This document shows, in pieces, positions 6,066-15,127 of a stretch of DNA of 64,000 nt. The notes under the pieces are model-generated. The model was not told the DNA's origin. It saw nothing but the letters and a program-made list of their open reading frames with translations, and ran no database searches. Each line of letters begins with the position of its first letter. Positions within the stretch are counted from its first letter, which is position 1. Origin of the DNA: an uncultured Lachnospira sp. (GTDB lineage: Bacteria > Bacillota > Clostridia > Lachnospirales > Lachnospiraceae); NCBI GenBank assembly GCA_944381165.1, contig CALWKC010000004.1:1-64000 (forward strand), in the 5' to 3' direction. The position numbers were made by a program, and so were the translations under genes.

Positions 6066-8150
6066 TTAATTCGCATCCTTGATAGAAAAACTGATTCTTC
6101 CCATTTTATCCTTACCCATGCACTTACACCTAACATGGTCTCCGAGTGTCAGAACATCTTCAACATGTTCTATTCTCTCCTTTGCAACCTTTGAAATGTG
6201 CACCATGCCTTCCTTGCCAGGGGCAAATTCTATAAATGCTCCGAATTCTTTAATGCTTACAACCTTACCCTCGTAAATCTTGCCTTCCTCAAAGTCGTCA
6301 ACGATTGTTCTGATATACTTCATAGCCTGGTCCATACCTGCCTGGTCCACACCGCAAACAGATACAAAACCGTCGTCGTTAATATCAATCTTAACGCCGC
6401 ACTCCTCGATAATGGCATTGATAACCTTTCCGCGCTGTCCGACAACCTCGCCGATTTTTGCAGGGTCGATTGTCGTCTGGATAATCTTAGGCGCATATTT
6501 GCCTACCGTAGGTCTCGGCTCGGAAATTGCCGGCTTCATGCATGTGTCCATGATAAAAAGTCTTGCCTCTCTTGCCCTTGAGATAGCCTCCTCAACAATA
6601 GGTCTGGTGAGACCGTGAATTTTAATATCCATCTGAATTGCCGTGATACCCTCAGTAGTACCTGTTACCTTAAAGTCCATATCTCCGAAGAAATCCTCAA
6701 GACCCTGAATATCAGTAAGTACTATATAGTCGTCATCTGTATCGCCTGTCACAAGTCCGCATGAGATACCGGCAACCATTCTCTTAATAGGAACACCTGC
6801 CGCCATCAGAGACATACATGATGCACATGTTGATGCCATAGATGTAGAGCCGTTTGACTCGAATGTCTCAGATACCGCACGTATCGCATACGGGAACTCC
6901 TCCTCTGAAGGGAGGACAGGTATCAGAGCCTTCTCTGCCAATGCGCCGTGACCGATTTCACGGCGTCCCGGACCTCTTGAAGGCTTAGTCTCACCAACTG
7001 AATATGAAGGGAAATTATACTGGTGAATATATCTCTTCTCCGTCACATTATCATCAAGACCGTCAACTCTCTGAGCCTCAGACAGCGGTGCAAGAGTAAC
7101 AACATCGCAAATCTGAGTCTGACCTCTCGTAAACATCGCCGAGCCGTGAACTCTAGGAATAAGGTCAACCTCAGCCGCAAGAGGACGAATCTGCGTAATA
7201 GCACGTCCGTCAGGTCTCTTATGATCCTTTAAAATCATCTTGCGCACTGTCTTTTTCTGATACTGATAAACCGCCTCGCCAAGAACTACAAGCCACTCCT
7301 CGTTGTCGGCAAATGCCTCAGCCATTTTCTCTGTTATAGCATCAATATTTTTGTCTCTTGTCTGTTTATCGTCTGTAAATACAGCTTCTTCCATTTCCTC
7401 AGGCGTGACAATCTGCTTCATAGCCTCAAACATTTCAGCCGGAACAGCACAGCTTACGTATGTATGCTTTTCCTTTCCAACCTCGGCTACAATCTTTTCT
7501 ATAAAGGCAATGATTGTCTGGTTAATATCATGTGCCATGTAAATTGCCTCTATCATCTTTGCCTCAGGAAGCTCGTTGGCACCCGCCTCAATCATAATAA
7601 CCTTCTGCTTTGTTGATGCAACTGTGAGCTGCAAATCTCCGTCCTGCCACTGCGCCTGTGAAGGGTTTACAACGAACTCTCCGTTTACCATACCAATCTG
7701 TGTGGTAGCGCAAGGACCGTCAAAAGGAATATCTGAAATGCATGTAGCGATAGACGCTCCGAGCATTGCCAGAAGCTCAGGACGACACTCTGTATCAACT
7801 GACATAACCATATTATTTAAAGTGACGTCATTTCTGTAATCCTTAGGGAACAGAGGTCTCATTGGTCTGTCGATAACTCTTGAAGTAAGAATCGCGTTCT
7901 CGCTTGCCTTTCCCTCACGCTTATTAAATCCTCCCGGGATTTTTCCCACAGCATACATCTTCTCTTCATACTCTACACTTAACGGAAAGAAATCAATTCC
8001 CTCTCTTGGCTCCTTTGATGCCGTTGCAGTCGAGAGAACAACTGTGTCGCCATAGTGCATTAAGGCTGCACCGTTTGCCTGGGCACACACTCTGCCAATA
8101 TCGACAGTAAGCTGTCTGCCGGCTAATTCCATAGTAAACTGCTTGTACAT
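6066..8150 (-). CDS. pnp: Polynucleotide phosphorylase (PNPase)
   Basis: A 694-residue protein with the full PNPase order: RNase PH domain 1, all-helical linker, RNase PH domain 2 with the RRE(I)GHG and TFESNGSTSMAS-type active-site region (about 400-440), then a KH domain (about 555-615; GQRGKVIN) and an S1 domain (about 620-690; GKVVSIKEFGAFIEF). It degrades RNA 3' to 5' by phosphorolysis and forms a ring-shaped trimer, usually in the degradosome. Length is normal. ATG at 8150 follows GAGGAAAA. It lies downstream of rpsO as in most bacteria, but a strong terminator ends rpsO and a 370-nt structured region precedes pnp, so it probably has its own promoter or relies on readthrough; PNPase commonly regulates its own leader. 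Confidence 0.97.
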   Translation of the reverse strand: MYKQFTMELAGRQLTVDIGRVCAQANGAALMHYGDTVVLSTATASKEPREGIDFFPLSVEYEEKMYAVGKIPGGFNKREGKASENAILTSRVIDRPMRPLFPKDYRNDVTLNNMVMSVDTECRPELLAMLGASIATCISDIPFDGPCATTQIGMVNGEFVVNPSQAQWQDGDLQLTVASTKQKVIMIEAGANELPEAKMIEAIYMAHDINQTIIAFIEKIVAEVGKEKHTYVSCAVPAEMFEAMKQIVTPEEMEEAVFTDDKQTRDKNIDAITEKMAEAFADNEEWLVVLGEAVYQYQKKTVRKMILKDHKRPDGRAITQIRPLAAEVDLIPRVHGSAMFTRGQTQICDVVTLAPLSEAQRVDGLDDNVTEKRYIHQYNFPSYSVGETKPSRGPGRREIGHGALAEKALIPVLPSEEEFPYAIRAVSETFESNGSTSMASTCASCMSLMAAGVPIKRMVAGISCGLVTGDTDDDYIVLTDIQGLEDFFGDMDFKVTGTTEGITAIQMDIKIHGLTRPIVEEAISRAREARLFIMDTCMKPAISEPRPTVGKYAPKIIQTTIDPAKIGEVVGQRGKVINAIIEECGVKIDINDDGFVSVCGVDQAGMDQAMKYIRTIVDDFEEGKIYEGKVVSIKEFGAFIEFAPGKEGMVHISKVAKERIEHVEDVLTLGDHVRCKCMGKDKMGRISFSIKDAN

Positions 8151-8203
8151 TTTTCCTCATTTCTGCGGCGCTTCTTACATTTTAATCATAAACATTTTTA
8201 CAC

Positions 8204-8295
8204 ATGCCGTCGTCACTGACATGCCAGATATATTTCCGTATGCCGACACCGCTGACATACACGAATTTTCACGCACGCCGTAATTACTGACATGC
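8204..8295 (-). repeat. Three 21-nt direct repeats in the pnp leader
   Basis: Copies at 8204-8224, 8240-8260 and 8275-8295 (periods 36 and 35) share the plus-strand pattern A-Y-GCCG, six variable bases, CTGACAT-R-C. Transcribed, each reads G-Y-ATGTCAG, six variable bases, CGGC-R-T. The uneven period shows they are not coding repeats. They could be RNA elements bound by a protein such as PNPase, or DNA operators. Confidence 0.65.
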
Positions 8296-8420
8296 GCCGG
8301 GCTTAAACCCTTACACCCTTTTTCCAATAAGCAGAAGCGTCCGAAACAACTGAAAAACACACCGTCAGAAAATTAGATATATTTTTCAGCGGTCTCGGTT
8401 AAACACTTCTGTCCTATTTG

Positions 8421-8441
8421 AAAAACTGCCGTTATGCGGCA
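8421..8441 (-). terminator. Second terminator-like hairpin between rpsO and pnp
   Basis: Minus-strand TGCCG-CATAA-CGGCA (8427-8441) followed by GTTTTT. The stem is only 5-6 bp, so it is weaker than the rpsO terminator and may act as an attenuator ahead of pnp. Confidence 0.45.
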
Positions 8442-8489
8442 ACGCTATACAGAAAGCTGATTTGTGCTTTAACGCACCTGAAAATACCG

Positions 8490-8517
8490 AAAAAAGGGCG
8501 GAGAATACACTCCGCCC
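8490..8517 (-). terminator. Rho-independent terminator of rpsO
   Basis: Eight-base stem GGGCGGAG / CTCCGCCC (8496-8503 with 8510-8517), a 6-nt loop, then six T on the minus strand (8490-8495). It starts six bases after the rpsO stop codon. Confidence 0.9.
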
Positions 8518-8523
8518 CTAAAA

Positions 8524-8790
8524 TTACTTTCTGATTCCAAGACGAGCAATCAGATTTCTGTAGCTTTCAATATCAGTCTTCTTTAAATACTCAAGAAGAG
8601 CTCTTCTCTTACCAACCATCTTTAAAAGACCTCTTCTAGAATGATGATCCTTCTGGTTAGTCTTTAAATGCTCTGTAAGCTCAGCGATTCTCTCTGTGAG
8701 AATAGCAATCTGAACTTCAGGTGAACCTGTGTCTCCAGGCTTTCTTCCGTATGCTGCAATAATTTCTGTTTTCTTTTCCTTTGATATCAT
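8524..8790 (-). CDS. rpsO: 30S ribosomal protein S15
   Basis: An 88-residue protein matching S15 over its entire length: [17 protein letters not shown] (about 21-37), [26 protein letters not shown] (about 41-66) and the ending YRxLIxxLGIRK. S15 binds 16S rRNA helices early in small-subunit assembly and often represses its own translation. The ATG at 8790 follows AAAGGAGGA and starts the conserved MISKEKK; a longer reading to 8916 would add 42 unrelated residues. It has its own promoter (8876-8904) behind ribF and its own terminator, so it appears to be a single-gene transcript. Confidence 0.97.
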   Translation of the reverse strand: MISKEKKTEIIAAYGRKPGDTGSPEVQIAILTERIAELTEHLKTNQKDHHSRRGLLKMVGKRRALLEYLKKTDIESYRNLIARLGIRK

Positions 8791-8870
8791 TTTATATCCT
8801 CCTTTTGATAAGCGCCGGTTACTAAGAAACAGGTCGGAGTGTCCTGTATCTGAATAACGGCTCACATACC
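8791..8870 (-). promoter_or_regulatory. rpsO leader, candidate S15-responsive structure
   Basis: The 5' leader can form an outer stem GCCG-TTA with TAA-C-CGGC and an inner stem ACAGG/CCTGT around a 9-nt loop, just before the ribosome site. S15 autoregulates through several unrelated leader folds in different bacteria, so this is a reasonable candidate, but the fold was only drawn by eye. Confidence 0.4.
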
Positions 8871-8875
8871 TTGTA

Positions 8876-8904
8876 AATATATCACAACGAACACACAAAT
8901 GCAA
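8876..8904 (-). promoter_or_regulatory. Promoter of rpsO
   Basis: Minus-strand TTGCAT (8899-8904) and TATATT (8876-8881) separated by exactly 17 bp, about 86 bp before the rpsO start codon and overlapping the end of the ribF-rpsO gap. Confidence 0.65.
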
Positions 8905-8919
8905 GCACAATCTCATAAA

Positions 8920-9843
8920 CTAAAGCATCAGCATACTCTTTGAAAATTCCGCATCGCTCTCCATTTGCTTTGCAAGTGCCTCGATATTCTCAAATTTCAT
9001 TTCCGGTCGAATAAAGTGAAGAAGCCTCACCTGTATCTGTTTCCCGTAAGCATCTCCCTCATATCCGAACAGATTAGTCTCGACTCCAACCATAGACTCA
9101 TCGCTTACTGTCGGCTTTACTCCAATATTTGTCACGCCGCCGTATTCCTTACCGTCAAGTACAGTAAAGGAAGCATATACCCCGTTTGGCGGAAGAAGCT
9201 TACTCTCCTGCGGATATATATTCATAGTAGGTATCATCATCTTTCTTCCGAGCTGATTTCCAGGGCAGACAATTCCGTCTATGGAGTACGGCCGTCCAAG
9301 CAGGACATTGACTGTCTCCATATGTCCAAGCATAAGCTCCTCCCTCACATATGTACTGCTTATCTCCCGCTCCTGATACTTTTCTTTTTCCACAACAACC
9401 GTCTCAAAGCCGTATTCAGGTCCGCGGCTTAAAAGCATTTCTGCGTCTCCGCCCCTTCCCTTTCCGAAATGGTAATCCGTCCCCACAACAACAACCTTTG
9501 CATTAAGTTTGCCTATAATAATTTTCTCAATAAAATCCTCAGGCTCCGTATTCATAAGGCTCTCTGTGAACGGATACTCAATTTCAACGTCCAGACCAAG
9601 CTTGTCCATAATTACACGCCGCTCACTGTTCGTGGTAATAAAATGCTGCTGCTTCTGCGGGCAGATACTGAGCGGTATCCTGTCAAATGTGAACGCTGCA
9701 GCCAGCAGATTTTTTTCCTCCGCTTTCTCCTTCACGATGGATATAAGCTTCTGATGTCCCATATGTACACCGTCAAACTTACCAAGTGTAACTGCTGTAT
9801 TTTTATCAAATCTAAACTCCTCTACACCGTGAATATACTCCAT
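8920..9843 (-). CDS. ribF: Bifunctional riboflavin kinase / FAD synthetase
   Basis: A 307-residue RibF. The N-terminal nucleotidyltransferase (FAD synthetase) domain shows TLGKFDGVHMGHQ (about 17-29) and the ISSTYVR signature (about 160-166). The C-terminal flavokinase shows GxxYGGVTNIGVKPT (about 230-244). It converts riboflavin to FMN and FMN to FAD in the cytoplasm. The ATG at 9843 is preferred because GAGGTG lies seven bases upstream; a GTG at 9858 has no spaced site. It starts 11 bp after the truB stop, the usual truB-ribF pairing at the end of the nusA-infB operon. Confidence 0.95.
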   Translation of the reverse strand: MEYIHGVEEFRFDKNTAVTLGKFDGVHMGHQKLISIVKEKAEEKNLLAAAFTFDRIPLSICPQKQQHFITTNSERRVIMDKLGLDVEIEYPFTESLMNTEPEDFIEKIIIGKLNAKVVVVGTDYHFGKGRGGDAEMLLSRGPEYGFETVVVEKEKYQEREISSTYVREELMLGHMETVNVLLGRPYSIDGIVCPGNQLGRKMMIPTMNIYPQESKLLPPNGVYASFTVLDGKEYGGVTNIGVKPTVSDESMVGVETNLFGYEGDAYGKQIQVRLLHFIRPEMKFENIEALAKQMESDAEFSKSMLML

Positions 9844-9854
9844 CCCGTTCCACC

Positions 9855-10838
9855 TCACATTTCGTCACGTTCTCCGCTGTAAAAAATTTTCACAGGCACA
9901 AAATAACTTTCTCTATACGCATAAATCCCGATAAAATTCCCAATAGCGTCATATATACGGTACTGCTGCCCTTGTTCATATTCACGCGCGTTCTCCTGTA
10001 TATAACTATGCCCGCAATCCTGTATATAGTCCTGTCCTTGAGATATTTCGGACTCTTCGCAAACCGCATCTGCCGCAAAACGGTTTCCGTTATATAGAAG
10101 CTTATTATATTCCTCCCTCACAACAAGCTTAGGATAATCGAACAGCTCGTCCGCAGAAATTATATAATCTTCAACAGTTCCTTTAAGCACCAGTGCTGAA
10201 ATCTGATTGAGCGTAAGACTTTCATCAATAACAAACTGACCCACACGGGTTCTTATCAGCTTTACCATGCACGCCCCGCATCCGAGCTTCTCCCCTATAT
10301 CGTTAATAAGAGTTCTGATATAAGTTCCCTTAGAGCATGAGACAGTAAATGTCACTGTCTTCTCCTCATCCTCCAAATTCATCTCATTTATGCGTATAAA
10401 ATCAATATTTACACGTCTCGGCGCTCTCTCTACCTCTATGCCCTGCCTTGCAAGCTCATAGAGTTTTTTCCCGTTATGCTTGAGAGCCGAATACATCGGA
10501 GGGATCTGCTCATAGCCGCCCACAAACGATGTGGCGGCTTCAAGCACCATACGCTCGTCAACGCTTACCCTGCGCTGCTCAACAATATTTCCCGAGATGT
10601 CCTGAGTATCTGTCTTTCTTCCAAGCAGCATTACCGCCTCATAAGTCTTTCCCCAATCAGTAATCATCCCGCACAGCTTTGTCGCTCTGCCCACGCAAAC
10701 CGGCAGAACTCCCTGAGCGTCAGGGTCAAGTGTACCGGTATGACCGATTTTTTTCATATGAAGGATGCCGCGCAGCTTAGCCACAACATCGTGCGACGTA
10801 AACCCCGGCTCCTTGTATACGTTTATAATACCGTCCAT
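9855..10838 (-). CDS. truB: tRNA pseudouridine-55 synthase with C-terminal insertion
   Basis: A 327-residue TruB that makes pseudouridine 55 in the T-loop of tRNAs. The catalytic motif GHTGTLDPDAQG (Asp 38), YxxxxLLGxxTDTxD and the RTRVG.F motif are all present. The C-terminal part carries an unusual insertion (about residues 255-298) rich in Gln, Tyr, Glu and Ile, with repeated YIQ and GQ words, between the LxYP region and the final IYDAIGNFIGIY strand pair. The core is intact, so function should be kept. ATG at 10838. It lies 52 bp after nrnA in the same transcript. Confidence 0.95.
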   Translation of the reverse strand: MDGIINVYKEPGFTSHDVVAKLRGILHMKKIGHTGTLDPDAQGVLPVCVGRATKLCGMITDWGKTYEAVMLLGRKTDTQDISGNIVEQRRVSVDERMVLEAATSFVGGYEQIPPMYSALKHNGKKLYELARQGIEVERAPRRVNIDFIRINEMNLEDEEKTVTFTVSCSKGTYIRTLINDIGEKLGCGACMVKLIRTRVGQFVIDESLTLNQISALVLKGTVEDYIISADELFDYPKLVVREEYNKLLYNGNRFAADAVCEESEISQGQDYIQDCGHSYIQENAREYEQGQQYRIYDAIGNFIGIYAYRESYFVPVKIFYSGERDEM

Positions 10839-10890
10839 ATATCCCTTTCAAATTTACATAAGCACCCGCCTCAAGCAGCTGTGCAAATGT

Positions 10891-11841
10891 TTACATTGCA
10901 TTGTACTGTTTTTCAATAAGCTCACCGATACAGTTGATAATCTGGTGAACCGTCCCCCTTGCCGTATAACCTGCCGCGCGCACATGACCGCCTCCGCCGA
11001 ATTCAGCTGCTATTGCCGCAACGTCAATTTGCTTTTTAGAGCGCATGCTGACCTTATATTCGTCCTCGCCGACTTCATACATGAAAATCGCCACTTCAAC
11101 TCCGTCAGTAAGTCTGAGCTGTTCAACAATTCCTCCAAGCTCTCTTCCCGTAACGCCGTAAAACTCCATTTCGCGCTGAGTGACAACTGAAAAAATACAC
11201 TTTCCGTCATAAAAAACGACACTCTCCAAAAGAGCTCTTCCGAGAATCTGATTTTGAACATAGGTCTTTGCATAAAAGCTGTTGTCAATTATGTCCGTGT
11301 AATCAATACCCTTTTCCATCATCTCGCCTGCAACAGCCATAGTTGTCTTTGATGTACAGCTATACTTGAACACGCCTGTATCATGTATAATTCCCGTATA
11401 TATGCACTCAGCTACACTCCTGCTTATCCTGTCAGCATCCATAGTTTTATAGAGTACCTCGCATGTGGAGCTCGCCTCCGGCTCAATCATGCTTATATCA
11501 GCAAATCCCTGATTGCTCACATGATGGTCTATACACACAGTCTTCTTTGCCGCATCAAAACACTGAGCAAAAGGCTCTATTCTGTCTTTTGAACTGCAGT
11601 CAAGCACAAAGAACACATCATACACAACATCCTCAGGACTGTTTTTTACAGCATCCATATTTTTAATGTAACCGAACTCGCTCCCCGGCTCTTCCAGATA
11701 TACATCTGCCTTAATATCCGGCATATTTTCAGAAATATAATTATACAGCCCGAGAACAGAGCCAACACAGTCTCCGTCGGGACGAATATGCCCCGTTATA
11801 CCAACCTTACTCACACCGTTTAAAATTTCACTTAATTTCAT
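10891..11841 (-). CDS. nrnA: DHH/DHHA1 phosphoesterase NrnA (nanoRNase / pAp phosphatase)
   Basis: A 316-residue DHH-family protein. It has motif I GHIRPDGDCVGS (about 17-28), a metal-binding DCSS (about 77-80), the DHH triad DHHVSN (about 104-109) and the DHHA1 motif GGGGHVRAAGY (about 285-295). NrnA degrades 2-5 nt RNAs to mononucleotides and dephosphorylates 3'-phosphoadenosine 5'-phosphate in Firmicutes lacking Orn. Its position between rbfA and truB is standard. It overlaps the rbfA stop codon by four bases, so translation is likely coupled. Confidence 0.93.
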   Translation of the reverse strand: MKLSEILNGVSKVGITGHIRPDGDCVGSVLGLYNYISENMPDIKADVYLEEPGSEFGYIKNMDAVKNSPEDVVYDVFFVLDCSSKDRIEPFAQCFDAAKKTVCIDHHVSNQGFADISMIEPEASSTCEVLYKTMDADRISRSVAECIYTGIIHDTGVFKYSCTSKTTMAVAGEMMEKGIDYTDIIDNSFYAKTYVQNQILGRALLESVVFYDGKCIFSVVTQREMEFYGVTGRELGGIVEQLRLTDGVEVAIFMYEVGEDEYKVSMRSKKQIDVAAIAAEFGGGGHVRAAGYTARGTVHQIINCIGELIEKQYNAM

Positions 11842-12212
11842 ATGCCACCGTTTTCTCTATCCTTCTTTGTAACCTCATCAATAAGCTTCGACATATTGAC
11901 ACCATACTCTATAGACTGGTCAAGAATAAAAGTAATCTCCGGCGTGTTGCGCAGATTAATATTTCTTGCAAGCTGCCTTCTAATATACCCTTCAGCACTC
12001 TTCAGCCCCTTAATGGTATCCTGCTGTGAAATCTCATCTCCCAGAACACTGATATAAGCCTTGCAGGTCTTTAAATCAGGCGCCACCTCAACCGCGACAA
12101 CAGAAGTCATCGGGTTGATGCGCGGGTCCTTGATTTCACTGCGTATAATGTTACTCAATTCCTTTAACACTTCACCGTTAATACGTGTGTTTTTCACACT
12201 GTTTTTGCGCAT
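11838..12212 (-). CDS. rbfA: Ribosome-binding factor A
   Basis: A 124-residue RbfA, a KH-like 30S maturation factor that acts on the 16S 5' region and is needed in the cold. The sequence has the usual NTRINGEVLKELSNII start, KDPRINPMTSVVAVEVAPDLKxxKxYISVLG core and RxxPEITFxxDxSIEYGxxMxxLI ending. Of two in-frame ATGs the one at 12212 is preferred since TGGAG lies six bases upstream; the ATG at 12224 has no clear site. It lies 33 bp after infB. Confidence 0.95.
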   Translation of the reverse strand: MRKNSVKNTRINGEVLKELSNIIRSEIKDPRINPMTSVVAVEVAPDLKTCKAYISVLGDEISQQDTIKGLKSAEGYIRRQLARNINLRNTPEITFILDQSIEYGVNMSKLIDEVTKKDRENGGI

Positions 12213-12245
12213 AAATAACTCCATTCCAGAGGCACAAAATCTATC

Positions 12246-15095
12246 CTATCTTGGAACTTCAACCATAATATATGCCTCTAATATATCGCCCTCCTGAATG
12301 TCGTTAAAATTCTCTATAACTATACCGCATTCAGTTCCGGCTTTAACCTCTTTTACCTCATCCTTAAAATGCTTAAGAGAAGCAATAGGTCCCTCAAAAA
12401 TCTGTTCCTTGTCTCTTATCAGTCGTATCTTTGAATCCCTTGTAATTCTTCCCTCTGTCACGAGACATCCGGCAATATTGCCGATACCTGACGCCTTAAA
12501 TATCTGACGTATCTCAACCTGACCGATAACCTTTTCCTCGTATATAGGCTCAAGCATACCCTTGAGAGCTGCCTCCACATCCTCAATAGCGTTGTAGATA
12601 ACAGTGTAGAGCCTCATGTCTACCTTTTCGCGCTCAGCCACAATTCTCGCCTGATTATCAGGTTTTACGTTAAAGCCTATGATAATAGCGTTTGACGCTG
12701 ACGCGAGAACAACATCCGACTCATTGATATTTCCGACGCCGCCGTGAATAACCTTAACGACAACTTCTTCATTTGAGAGCTTGACAAGACTCTGCTTTAC
12801 AGCCTCAACCGAGCCCTGAACGTCAGCCTTTATGATAAGACCGAGTTCCTTTACATTGCCCGCCTGTATCTGTTCAAACAGAGCGTCAAGAGACACCTTG
12901 TGCTTAGTGTCATCGAGAAGCTTTTTCTTGCCCTCGCTGATAAATGTCTCAGCTACGTTTCTTGCCTCTTTGTCACTGTCCATAGCCATGATAATCTCTC
13001 CGGCGTTCGGAACATCATTGAGGCCTAAAATCTCAACAGGCGTAGAAGGACCTGCCTCCTTAACCCTTCGTCCCTTATCGTCAATCATAGCTCTTATTTT
13101 GCCGTAGCTTGCGCCGGCAGCAACATTATCTCCAACGTGAAGAGTACCCTTCTGTACAAGTATTGTAGCAACCGGACCGCGTCCTCTGTCGAGCTCAGCC
13201 TCGATTACAATACCTCTTGCATTACGGTTCGGATTAGCCTTTAACTCCTGCACCTCTGCAGTGAGAAGTATCATCTCGAGAAGCTCATCTATACCCTGCT
13301 TAGTATGCGCAGAAACAGGAACAAATATTGTCGAGCCGCCCCAATCCTCAGCAATAAGCTCATACTCCGTGAGCTCCTGCTTTACCTTTTCAACATTGGC
13401 ATTAGGCTTATCAATCTTATTTACGGCAACGATAATCTCAACACCGGCAGCTTTTGCATGGTTAATGGCCTCGATAGTCTGAGGCATAACGCCGTCATCT
13501 GCCGCTACCACAAGAATTGCAATATCTGTAGCCTGAGCGCCTCTCATTCTCATAGCTGTAAACGCCTCGTGTCCCGGCGTATCAAGAAACGTAATTGACT
13601 GCCCGTTCACATCGACAGTATAGGCACCGATTTTCTGTGTAATTCCGCCTGATTCCTTATCTGTGACATGAGTCTCACGTATGGCGTCAAGCAGAGATGT
13701 CTTACCGTGGTCAACGTGTCCCATAACACAGACAACCGGAGGTCTTGGCACCATATTTTCTTCCGATTCCTCGTCCTCCTTGAGCAGCTCTGCGATAACA
13801 TCAACCTTTACCTCATGCTCGCAGATACAGTTAAACTCAAGCGCAATCTCCTCAGCCGTATCATAATCAATTTCCTGATTAATCGTTACAACCTTTCCCT
13901 GCATAAAAAGTTTCTTCACAACAACAGATGGCTGTACCTTCATCTTATCGGCAAGCTCTTTAATTGTGAGAGAATCAGGAAGCACAAGCTGCTTTATTAC
14001 CTCTTCTTCCTTCTCCTCCTTCTTTAACGGCTTTTTCATCTGGCCGTTTGCAAATTTAAGGTTTTCTTTGACCTCAACATCCTTCTTCCGGTCGTTTTTG
14101 TGATTATCTTTTCTTGCATCCGGTCTTCTTGAATCCGGCTTTGTCTCGAAAATAAAATCATCCTTTGGCGCTGCGTCCCTGCGGTCGTTCTTTCTTCCCT
14201 GGTTAGAGAAACCTCCCTGTCTTGAGTCATTTCTCTGACCGCCGGAATTTCTTGAGTCTCCCCTGTTGTCATTTCCGCGGAAACCTCTGTCTGAGCCTCT
14301 GAAATCTCCTCTGTCGCCCCGGTTATCATTTCTGTCTCCCCTGAAGCCTCTGTTGTCACCGCCTCGGTTATCATTTCCACGAAAACCTCTGTCTGACCTG
14401 TTATCATTCCTGTTAAACGAAGGCCTTGATGAATTTCCACCTGTGCGGTCATTTCTAAAACCGCTGCTTTGTCTGTCATTACTGCGGTTTCCCTGCTCCT
14501 GAGCTCTTGCTCCCTGCCCGGAATTTCTGTTTCCCTGATATGAGCCTCTTGCATCATTTCTGCCGTCACCGCGGAAACCGTCTCTTGAGCCGTTATTTCT
14601 GTTGTCTGAGCTGCGGAAATCATTTGACCTCGCGTTGGAGCCGCCTCTGTTCTGACCGTCATTTCCCCTGTTGTTCTGATTTCTGTTGTCTCTTCCGCCT
14701 TTTGAACTGTTCTGAGGAAAATAAAGCTGCGACACATGCGATTTTTTATCACCGCCGCGGTTTTCATTCTTATCTGAGCTGACAGATGCAGAATTCTTAC
14801 TCTCCCCTGCTTTATTTTTATTCTCTGACTGCTTTGATGTGTTTTGTACAGAATTATCTTTCTTTGTGGTATTTTCTGCCATTTTTGCCTCATTTGCTTT
14901 CTCGTTCTTTTGTTTTACAGGCTGCTGCGCAGCAGTGTTTTTCTGTCCGAATTTAGAGCGTACCCTGGCTATTTCCTCATCGTTAAGCCCGCTCATTGTC
15001 TTGTAGCTTTTTTCTCCATTATCGAGCAAATCTGCAATATCCTTAGTTGCTATATTTAATTCCTTTGCCAACTCATAAACTCTCATATTCGCCAT
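12246..15095 (-). CDS. infB: Translation initiation factor IF-2 with long RGG-type N-terminus
   Basis: A 949-residue IF-2, the GTPase that brings fMet-tRNA to the 30S subunit. Order: IF2_N (1-50), Lys/Asn/Gln/Ser linker (50-110), a very long Arg/Gly/Asn/Asp-rich low-complexity tract (about 112-310) with many RGF, NRG and DRG words, a second IF2_N-like helix domain (about 370-435), the GTPase with GHVDHGKT (459-466), DTPGHE and NKID, then domains II, III and IV. The core is normal. The RGG-like tract makes the N-terminus much longer than in Bacillus. ATG at 15095 follows GAGGTTAA; it lies 32 bp after ylxQ. Confidence 0.97.
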   Translation of the reverse strand: MANMRVYELAKELNIATKDIADLLDNGEKSYKTMSGLNDEEIARVRSKFGQKNTAAQQPVKQKNEKANEAKMAENTTKKDNSVQNTSKQSENKNKAGESKNSASVSSDKNENRGGDKKSHVSQLYFPQNSSKGGRDNRNQNNRGNDGQNRGGSNARSNDFRSSDNRNNGSRDGFRGDGRNDARGSYQGNRNSGQGARAQEQGNRSNDRQSSGFRNDRTGGNSSRPSFNRNDNRSDRGFRGNDNRGGDNRGFRGDRNDNRGDRGDFRGSDRGFRGNDNRGDSRNSGGQRNDSRQGGFSNQGRKNDRRDAAPKDDFIFETKPDSRRPDARKDNHKNDRKKDVEVKENLKFANGQMKKPLKKEEKEEEVIKQLVLPDSLTIKELADKMKVQPSVVVKKLFMQGKVVTINQEIDYDTAEEIALEFNCICEHEVKVDVIAELLKEDEESEENMVPRPPVVCVMGHVDHGKTSLLDAIRETHVTDKESGGITQKIGAYTVDVNGQSITFLDTPGHEAFTAMRMRGAQATDIAILVVAADDGVMPQTIEAINHAKAAGVEIIVAVNKIDKPNANVEKVKQELTEYELIAEDWGGSTIFVPVSAHTKQGIDELLEMILLTAEVQELKANPNRNARGIVIEAELDRGRGPVATILVQKGTLHVGDNVAAGASYGKIRAMIDDKGRRVKEAGPSTPVEILGLNDVPNAGEIIMAMDSDKEARNVAETFISEGKKKLLDDTKHKVSLDALFEQIQAGNVKELGLIIKADVQGSVEAVKQSLVKLSNEEVVVKVIHGGVGNINESDVVLASASNAIIIGFNVKPDNQARIVAEREKVDMRLYTVIYNAIEDVEAALKGMLEPIYEEKVIGQVEIRQIFKASGIGNIAGCLVTEGRITRDSKIRLIRDKEQIFEGPIASLKHFKDEVKEVKAGTECGIVIENFNDIQEGDILEAYIMVEVPR

Positions 15096-15127
15096 TTAAC
15101 CTCTTTTCTGAATAATCCGCACCGGGA

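Larger units (their letters stand above)
8151..8523 (-). other. 373-bp rpsO-pnp intergenic region / pnp leader
   Basis: Contains, in minus order, the rpsO terminator (8490-8517), a second hairpin with U-tract (8421-8441), an 8-bp inverted repeat CTGAAAAA/TTTTTCAG (8350-8389) and three 21-nt direct repeats (8204-8295) before the pnp ribosome site. No consensus promoter is obvious. A 61-codon open frame here has no ribosome site and the repeats do not keep its frame, so it is not called. Confidence 0.6.

Noticed and set aside
8204-8295. Repeats in the pnp leader as a CRISPR array
   Set aside because: Only three diverged copies with 14-15 nt between, no cas genes; not a CRISPR array.
8175-8360. 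A 61-codon minus-strand frame in the pnp leader
   Set aside because: No ribosome site, and the 21-nt repeats change phase (36 and 35 nt), so the repeat is not maintained as protein.
14036-14893. A 285-codon minus-strand frame inside infB
   Set aside because: It is the shifted reading of the Arg/Gly/Asn/Asp-rich repeat of IF-2, with no ribosome site and low-complexity Glu/Thr/Arg composition.
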